DNA of 10,276 nt from Arenicellales bacterium (lineage in GTDB: Bacteria; Pseudomonadota; Gammaproteobacteria; Arenicellales; UBA868). The notes under the pieces are model-generated. The model saw nothing but the letters and a program-made list of their open reading frames with translations. It made no database searches and was not told where the DNA came from. This document shows positions 5,424 through 10,276 of this stretch, in pieces (within the stretch, counting starts at the first letter, position 1; each line of letters begins with the position of its first letter). The position numbers were made by a program, and so were the translations under genes. Location: contig JAPKAJ010000070.1 in NCBI GenBank assembly GCA_028825345.1, positions 1-10,276 on the forward strand. The letters are read 5' to 3'.

Positions 5424-7337
5424 TCAACCGAGTTTACCGTTTGCTGATGCGTCCTTTTGCGTAAATACAAACTCATAAACGATTGCGAGTAATCCCGCGG
5501 CTAGGGTAAATATGACAGTTGGAAAGCCGCCAGGCATTACCTCTGCGGGGATCAACAGTCCCAGACCCAACAGCAAATAGATGATGCGAAGATAGGTGTT
5601 GAGGAGGCCGTTGAAATACCCCACGATACATGCCGTTACAAGCCAGACGCCGATACTTGCCCGGGTCATCGCCAGGACTATATCAATCAGGGCTCCCTCA
5701 AGGATCAGTGCTGGAGAGAAAACAAATACGAAAGGAATAATATAGGCGGACCAAGCGAAGCGCACTGCCTCGATTGCCGTGGCGACGGGTCTGGATTTGG
5801 CAATAACCGCAGCGGAAAATGCGGCAATCGCAACCGGTGGGGTTATCATCGACATCATTCCAAAATACAGGACGAACAAATGCGCAGCCAGCGGCTGGAC
5901 ACCGAGCTCGATAAGGGAGGGTGCTACCAGCGTTGCCAACAGAATATAAACCCCGACCGTAGGCATTCCCATCCCGAGTATGATCGACACAATTGCCGAC
6001 AACACCAGCAGCATCGGCAAACTGCCACCAGCAAAATCGACCAGAGACAAGGTTAGTGCGAATCCCAGCGAAGTGATATTGAGTACGCCGATAATAATCC
6101 CGGCACCCGCACCGATCAGAACGATATCGACTACAGAATTACCCGTGGCAGCCAGGATATTTCCGATCTTGGAAAGATGGAGACGCTTTTGCCCGTACCC
6201 GGAGAACAAACCAATGACCAATAAAGAACTACATGCCCAAAGAGCGGCATTTTCAGGCCGTTGATTGAACTGGAACAATGCCAGGATCAAGATCGCAAAT
6301 GGAACAAGAAACTGCCAACCCTGCGAGAACACCTTACGCATTCGGGGTATTTCGCTTTTGTCTATTTTTGCGATATCGCTGCGCGCCGCCAGCAAGTCCG
6401 CCTGAATGAACAGCGCCAGATAGTAGAGCGCTGCAGGAGGCAGTGCGGCCATCACGATATCCGAGTAACTGATCTGCAGCATCTCGGCCATCAGAAATGC
6501 TGCGGCTCCCATAACCGGCGGCATCAACTGGCCACCGGTCGAGGCTACGGCCTCAATTGCGCCGGCTGTGCTTGCACGAAAACCACCAGCTTTCATTAGC
6601 GGGATTGTAATGATCCCGGTTGAGGCAACATTGGAGACGGCACTTCCTGATATCGACCCGAAAAGACTTGAAGCGGTCACGGCAATCTTCGCTGAACCGC
6701 CGCGATAACGGCCCATTACAGCCATGGATAAGTCAGTGAAAAAATTTCCTCCGCCGGATTTGGTCAGGAGATTTCCGAAAAGAACAAAGGCAACGACAAT
6801 CGTTGAGGAAACAACCATGGGCAGGCCGAACATGCCATTGCTGTCGATGGCGAGATAAACGATCAGGCGATCCAATGCCACCTTTCGACCCTGAAGATCA
6901 CCGGGAACAAAATGGCCGAACAGGGCGAACACCAGAAAGAACAGAACAACCAGTGCAAGAAAAGTCCCTGCAGTTCGGCGCAGACCTTCCACTACCAGCA
7001 GTATCAGCACCGCTCCGATGATTGTTGCATCAAGTGGTCTGGTGTAAAGCTCTTCAAAAATCCGCGGATATTCGAAGGCAACATAAAGCGCGCATGAAAA
7101 GCCGAGAAGGGCGGCGATAACATCGTAGAAAGGGATCTTGTCACGTTGCCCGCTTACGCTCCCGCGTGCCGGATAACGCAGAAATACTAGGGGCAGTACA
7201 AGGGCCAGAATGAGGGAAAGAACCTGTTCGCCGAACAGGTTCAATCCCAATGAGCGATAAAGGTCAATGCCCCAGGCAATAGAAACAAGGGGAATTAGAA
7301 TCGCCAGACCGGTAGTGGCCCATCCAGATTTACCCAT
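5424..7337 (-). CDS. TRAP transporter fused permease (4TM-12TM), TAXI type
   Basis: The 637-residue polytopic membrane protein joins the small and large TRAP permease domains, the form that works with TAXI binding proteins. Residues 1-140 correspond to the small-subunit part. The large part carries family blocks: FGSISGSAVSNVASTG at 226-241, ASTGGQLMPPVMGAAAFL at 265-282, and their pseudo-repeat GMGMPTVGVYILLATLVAP at 455-473 with ITPPVAIAAFSAA at 498-510. The length is usual and I see no frameshift. The C-terminal 100 residues add further hydrophobic helices. It begins 25 bases after the TAXI gene stop in the same operon. No strong Shine-Dalgarno site precedes the ATG. Cation-driven import of an organic acid into the cytoplasm is expected. 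Confidence 0.94.
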   Translation of the reverse strand: MGKSGWATTGLAILIPLVSIAWGIDLYRSLGLNLFGEQVLSLILALVLPLVFLRYPARGSVSGQRDKIPFYDVIAALLGFSCALYVAFEYPRIFEELYTRPLDATIIGAVLILLVVEGLRRTAGTFLALVVLFFLVFALFGHFVPGDLQGRKVALDRLIVYLAIDSNGMFGLPMVVSSTIVVAFVLFGNLLTKSGGGNFFTDLSMAVMGRYRGGSAKIAVTASSLFGSISGSAVSNVASTGIITIPLMKAGGFRASTAGAIEAVASTGGQLMPPVMGAAAFLMAEMLQISYSDIVMAALPPAALYYLALFIQADLLAARSDIAKIDKSEIPRMRKVFSQGWQFLVPFAILILALFQFNQRPENAALWACSSLLVIGLFSGYGQKRLHLSKIGNILAATGNSVVDIVLIGAGAGIIIGVLNITSLGFALTLSLVDFAGGSLPMLLVLSAIVSIILGMGMPTVGVYILLATLVAPSLIELGVQPLAAHLFVLYFGMMSMITPPVAIAAFSAAVIAKSRPVATAIEAVRFAWSAYIIPFVFVFSPALILEGALIDIVLAMTRASIGVWLVTACIVGYFNGLLNTYLRIIYLLLGLGLLIPAEVMPGGFPTVIFTLAAGLLAIVYEFVFTQKDASANGKLG

Positions 7338-7362
7338 CCGCGTCTTTACGATCTACTGCAGG

Positions 7363-8331
7363 TTACTGACCTATTCCATTCTCCTTGTAGAATTTGGCAG
7401 CACCAGGGTGGATGGGAATGCCGAGGTCAGGAGCCATGGCTTTGGGCTGGAAACCGTTGAATGCTTTGTGGGAAGCAACCAGTCCGGCCTTGTTTGCATG
7501 CATAGCTTTAACCACTTTATAGACCACGTCATCGGGAGTATTTGCTCCGGCTACCAATATGAAAGGTGCCGCAAACACGCCTGTCGGCTGCTCCATGCCG
7601 GGGCGGCTTGGGGCCGGTTTTGCTAACTGCACAAAGCTCCCTGGCGCGATCTTGGCAAGGATCGCATTGGCTTCAGGCGTATCCGGTATCGGTAACCAAC
7701 GGATGCCACCAACGGCAGCGTGCGCCTGTTTCACTTTGCCGGAAGTAACGGAAAAATTGCCGGCATCAATTTTGCCTGCGATGAAGTCATCTATACCGCG
7801 CACTCCATTGGGCACAGGCACGCCTAACACATCGTCAAATGTCAATCCTGCAGTTGCCAGAATTGCCCGACCAATCAGGGCGAGATTTTTCTGCTTTACG
7901 AATTCGCTCGATATCTTCTTACCCTTCAGATCAGCAATCGACTTGATCGGGGAATCCTTTTTTACAAAGAATCCGACATTAAGATTGAATACCGCTGCGG
8001 CCATTTGGGCACCGGGTTGTGGTCTGCCCTTGAACATCGCTTTTCCCGATTGGGCAAAGGCCAGGGGTATCGCGTTAGAAATGGAGAACTCCAGCTCTCC
8101 GTTGTTGACCAAAGGAATCGTCACCACCGGACCGCCTTGAGGTATAACCCGCGCTTTCAATTCCGTATTGTCGGACACAACCTGAGCAATTGCTGCTCCG
8201 GTTGCATAGGCAAGTGAGCCCTGCGGATTGGTGCCAATACCAATTGTTTGTGCATTACCAGGTGTGTTGAACGTAGTTGTCGCCAAGACCATTCCAGCAA
8301 TAACCGTCACTATTTTCGAAATATTCCTCAT
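7363..8331 (-). CDS. TAXI-type TRAP transporter substrate-binding protein
   Basis: The 322-residue product starts at the ATG at 8331, chosen because GGAGGAG ends three bases upstream; a longer reading from 8358 would begin inside a hairpin. Residues 1-27 are a signal peptide ending GNAQ. The mature protein opens IGIGTNPQGSLAYATGAAIAQ, the typical Gly-rich entry of the TAXI family, and later has NGELEFSISNAIPLAF, DLKGKKIS and the GIDDFIAGKIDAG segment that such proteins carry before the C-terminal lobe. It is periplasmic and should capture a small acid such as a dicarboxylate or glutamate-like compound. It is the second gene of the hydrolase-TAXI-permease operon, 45 bases after the hydrolase stop. 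Confidence 0.93.
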   Translation of the reverse strand: MRNISKIVTVIAGMVLATTTFNTPGNAQTIGIGTNPQGSLAYATGAAIAQVVSDNTELKARVIPQGGPVVTIPLVNNGELEFSISNAIPLAFAQSGKAMFKGRPQPGAQMAAAVFNLNVGFFVKKDSPIKSIADLKGKKISSEFVKQKNLALIGRAILATAGLTFDDVLGVPVPNGVRGIDDFIAGKIDAGNFSVTSGKVKQAHAAVGGIRWLPIPDTPEANAILAKIAPGSFVQLAKPAPSRPGMEQPTGVFAAPFILVAGANTPDDVVYKVVKAMHANKAGLVASHKAFNGFQPKAMAPDLGIPIHPGAAKFYKENGIGQ

Positions 8332-8349
8332 GTCTCCTCCTTCGTGTTT

Positions 8350-8368
8350 CCCGATCAACTTGATCGGG
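8350..8368 (-). promoter_or_regulatory. Perfect palindromic hairpin in the TAXI gene leader
   Basis: CCCGATCAA and TTGATCGGG flank a single central base, giving a nine-base inverted repeat in the 45-base gap between the hydrolase stop and the TAXI start. On the minus strand no T tract follows, so it is not an intrinsic terminator in that direction. It ends just upstream of the GGAGGAG ribosome-binding site. A message-processing or stabilising hairpin favouring the binding protein, or a protein-binding operator, are the likely roles. Confidence 0.55.
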
Positions 8369-8376
8369 TTATTTAT

Positions 8377-9273
8377 TCACAGATGAATTGTCATCTGGTC
8401 GTATGCAAGTCTGAGCGGGCCTTCGTAGGCTTCGCGTATGTCTGTCGCAACCTCGTCCATAAGATGCGGCCCCATCATGGCTACCGGCATATGTTTTGCT
8501 GCCAGCTTTCGAACAATCGGATTAGTACTGTCCCAATGACCGAAATGGGTTGCCACCAGGCTTTTGACGCCGGCTTCTTTTGCTAGAACCCCCAACTGCC
8601 TTGGACTTGTATGAGAATAAGTTCCGATACCCGCCTTTGAACGGAACTCAATCGCGGCTTCGGGAAATGTGGCCTCGTGAATCAGGAGATCGGCATCGCG
8701 GGCCAGTTCTAGCACGGTGTCGCACGGGGCGGTATCACCGCTAAACGCAACCACCCTGCCCTCAGCCTCCAGGCGTAATCCGAAGCAATTTGAAATCTCT
8801 TCCGGAATATGATCCACCAGACCCGCTATTACCCGAACGCTGTCATCTTCGTAGATCAATCCCGGTGCCATCAACCGTACATCAGGGCGTAGTGCAATGG
8901 CATTATTCTGACGCTGGGGATATTGTAGTCGTGCCTTGATATCGACGGCGAAAGCGCCCTCCTCGAACAAGTGGTCGACAAATTCCTGCGTTCCCTGCGG
9001 TCCAAAAACAATTGGTGCAGTCTGTCTGTCCGCCATCCAGTTGCCGATTACAAAAACTGGAAAATCAGCAATGTGATCGAAATGCAAGTGGCTGAGAAAT
9101 ACCGCTTCAACCGTTGTTGGATCGATGTTTGCCTTAACCAATTGTCGTGATGCGTCGGTTCCACAATCCAGTAGATAGGTTTTTTCACCGATCGTCACGG
9201 CGATGGAAGAGTGCCCGCGGTCGGGATCAAGAAGTGCTGCACCTGTTCCAAGCATCGTGATTTTGATCGACAC
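8377..9273 (-). CDS. MBL-fold metal-dependent hydrolase (RNase Z/arylsulfatase-like branch)
   Basis: The 298-residue product is a metallo-beta-lactamase-fold enzyme. It shows SHLHFDH with H62, H64, D66 and H67, VDH with H155, AFSGDT with D180, LLIHEAT with H199, and SHTSPRQLG plus ATHFGH with H221 and H243. This is the ligand order of the RNase Z-like branch, which also includes arylsulfatases and lactone or ester hydrolases. There is no signal peptide, so it is cytoplasmic. The start is a GTG with AGGAG six bases upstream; an internal ATG at 9255 lacks such a site. It is the first gene of an operon with a TAXI transporter, so a catabolic hydrolase acting on the imported compound is more plausible than a tRNA-processing enzyme. 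Confidence 0.88.
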   Translation of the reverse strand: MSIKITMLGTGAALLDPDRGHSSIAVTIGEKTYLLDCGTDASRQLVKANIDPTTVEAVFLSHLHFDHIADFPVFVIGNWMADRQTAPIVFGPQGTQEFVDHLFEEGAFAVDIKARLQYPQRQNNAIALRPDVRLMAPGLIYEDDSVRVIAGLVDHIPEEISNCFGLRLEAEGRVVAFSGDTAPCDTVLELARDADLLIHEATFPEAAIEFRSKAGIGTYSHTSPRQLGVLAKEAGVKSLVATHFGHWDSTNPIVRKLAAKHMPVAMMGPHLMDEVATDIREAYEGPLRLAYDQMTIHL

Positions 9274-9378
9274 TTCCGGCTCCTGATATAATTATGTGTA
9301 AATGATCATAATTTGTACATTAAATAACAACATTATCAGTGAAGTGAAATCGGGTCAAACATTGCGGAGAATTTGGAA
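9274..9378. promoter_or_regulatory. Divergent promoter/operator region between hydrolase operon and MarR gene
   Basis: This AT-rich gap carries an inverted repeat AATTATG (9290-9296) and CATAATT (9307-9313) with a 10-base spacer. On the minus strand TGTACA (9319-9314) and CATAAT (9296-9291) are 17 bases apart and could be the -35 and -10 boxes of the hydrolase operon; the inverted repeat covers the -10 and most of the spacer. The resulting leader would be very short. A second, weaker pair TTGT (9313-9316) and ACAA (9327-9330) lies beside it. MarR proteins usually bind such palindromes next to their own gene, so repression of both directions is inferred. Confidence 0.5.
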
Positions 9379-9861
9379 ATGGCCGAATCAAGGGTTCCAC
9401 ACGAAAACAAAGCGGATCGGCAGCCTTTCAGGATAACCAACTATCCGATGCACTATTTTGCGGCCATCCAGCGCAAGAATTACGCCAATATGGCACGTGC
9501 GCTCAATTCGCTCGGCATCTCCCCGCTGGAATGGAGGATACTTGCCATTCTGGGAGAACGCGGCGACCAGAGCATCAACGAGATTTGCGCCCTTGCAGTC
9601 ACTGACCGATCAAAGGTCAGCCGTATAGTCAATATGATGGTCGCAGAAAACCTTGTGGCCAGAAGTAGTTCAAACACAGACCGGCGCAGCGCAGCGCTCA
9701 ATTTATCCCCGCAAGGCAGGATCAAACTCGACGAAGCCCTTGCGAGGGCGCAATATGTTTACGCACGCAATCTGGAGAATATTTCCGAGCAGGAGCAGGA
9801 AATTCTGATGTCGATACTGCGCCGGATCAAGGACAATGTATTCCGTACAGAGGCGTATTAA
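9379..9861 (+). CDS. MarR-family transcriptional regulator
   Basis: The 160-residue product has the MarR size and layout: an N-terminal dimerisation helix (YFAAIQRKNYANMARALNSL), a winged helix from about 49 to 115 with ISPLEWRILAIL, the helix-turn-helix SINEICALAVTDRSKVSRIVNMM, the wing with DRRSAALNLSPQG, and a C-terminal dimerisation helix. The conserved D-R-R in the wing is present. I chose the ATG at 9379, with GGAGA about nine bases upstream; a TTG at 9373 is an in-frame alternative. It is divergent to the hydrolase-TAXI-permease operon and probably represses it until a ligand, perhaps the transported compound or its product, binds. Confidence 0.92.
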   Translation: MAESRVPHENKADRQPFRITNYPMHYFAAIQRKNYANMARALNSLGISPLEWRILAILGERGDQSINEICALAVTDRSKVSRIVNMMVAENLVARSSSNTDRRSAALNLSPQGRIKLDEALARAQYVYARNLENISEQEQEILMSILRRIKDNVFRTEAY

Positions 9862-9921
9862 ACGGGAGTTGTCGGAATTGCAGCAGATCTAAATCCGGTC
9901 AATTACTCCTGGAAAATAGGT

Positions 9922-10053
9922 ATGTCGAAACCAGGTTATCAACTTTGGGCAATTGTCAAAGCCCACTTACGGGCCCACAGTCGTGATATCACGCTACTTC
10001 CAACAGATGAACGTGTAACTTTTCAGGCCACTATTCCTTTGATGTCGACTTAA
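9922..10053 (+). CDS. Small ORF of 43 codons, doubtful
   Basis: An ATG-started frame reads MSKPGYQLWAIVKAHLRAHS and continues to a TAA 23 codons later. The composition is plausible for a small soluble peptide or a gene fragment, with no membrane helix or Cys. No good Shine-Dalgarno site precedes it, and I do not recognise it. It follows the MarR gene by 60 bases in the same direction. Chance is a serious alternative. Confidence 0.25.
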   Translation: MSKPGYQLWAIVKAHLRAHSRDITLLPTDERVTFQATIPLMST

Positions 10054-10243
10054 AGTTGCTAGTGCAACCGACTATATTATTCCTGTTTGGCAGAACCATC
10101 TAGAAGCGTGTGAGTGTGGGGATAGGACATCATTTATACCGCTGAACTTAATTCTTTTAGAGTAGAGATGTGCGTCAGTTAGCCATTTTAAGGAGCTAAC
10201 AGGTAAACTACCTATAACCACATTTAACACAGAGATTTAAGTT
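10054..10243. other. Intergenic stretch with two small inverted repeats
   Basis: GTTGC-TAGT-GCAAC lies at 10055-10068, just after the small ORF, with TATATT at 10073-10078 beyond it. GTTAGC (10178-10183) and GCTAAC (10195-10200) enclose an 11-base loop whose end carries AAGGAG, but no start codon follows at usable distance. With 9862-9921 this gives about 380 bases without a convincing gene. Confidence 0.4.
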
Positions 10244-10276
10244 ATGAAGAACATACTGTCTTACAAAATAACTTTA
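10244..10276 (+). CDS. Possible gene start at right edge, partial
   Basis: An ATG opens eleven codons, MKNILSYKITL, that run off the window. A short basic start followed by hydrophobic residues would suit a signal peptide or membrane protein, and it is preceded by about 190 bases of AT-rich non-coding sequence. The only purine-rich site near is AGAGA about nine bases upstream. Too little is present to name a function. Confidence 0.35.
   Translation, partial: MKNILSYKITL

Noticed and set aside
8377..9273. Naming the MBL-fold gene RNase Z
   Set aside because: The ligand pattern fits the branch, but HLHFDH and the operon with a transporter do not point to tRNA processing, so a gene symbol would be overreach.

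Overview
The window looks like a proteobacterial chromosome segment. It has two TRAP-type uptake systems, a MarR regulator, good Shine-Dalgarno sites and mixed GC, but nothing in it fixes the genus. Most of the sequence is near 50% GC. The phosphodiesterase gene in the middle is clearly richer: a hand count gives 44/60 G+C at 2521-2580 against 30/60 at 5941-6000 in the TRAP permease.

Left part (1-1701, minus strand): a three-gene TRAP operon read right to left, dctP (binding protein), dctQ (small permease) and dctM (large permease, cut by the window edge). A textbook intrinsic terminator lies between dctP and dctQ, which should make the binding protein more abundant than the membrane parts.

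Middle part (about 1829-5407): two plus-strand genes sit between minus-strand transport operons. One encodes a type I phosphodiesterase/alkaline-phosphatase-superfamily enzyme and the other a membrane-anchored LicD-family protein. They are separated and flanked by same-orientation copies of a short dispersed repeat (three good copies and one 14-base tail), so the layout resembles a row of gene cassettes. This part also holds a tRNA-Val-like fragment, a short coding remnant and a tract of eight AAAACTT heptamers ending at a possible promoter of the LicD gene. It reads as a mosaic of acquired pieces; the mechanism is not visible.

Right part (5424-9861): a minus-strand operon of a metallo-beta-lactamase-fold hydrolase, a TAXI-type binding protein and a fused 4TM-12TM TRAP permease, with a divergent MarR-family regulator. 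The shared 105-base intergenic region carries an inverted repeat over a plausible promoter of the hydrolase. The simplest reading is a regulated uptake-and-hydrolysis module for an unknown organic acid, ester or lactone.

Right end (9862-10276): a mostly non-coding stretch with one doubtful 43-codon ORF and the first codons of a possible gene running off the edge.
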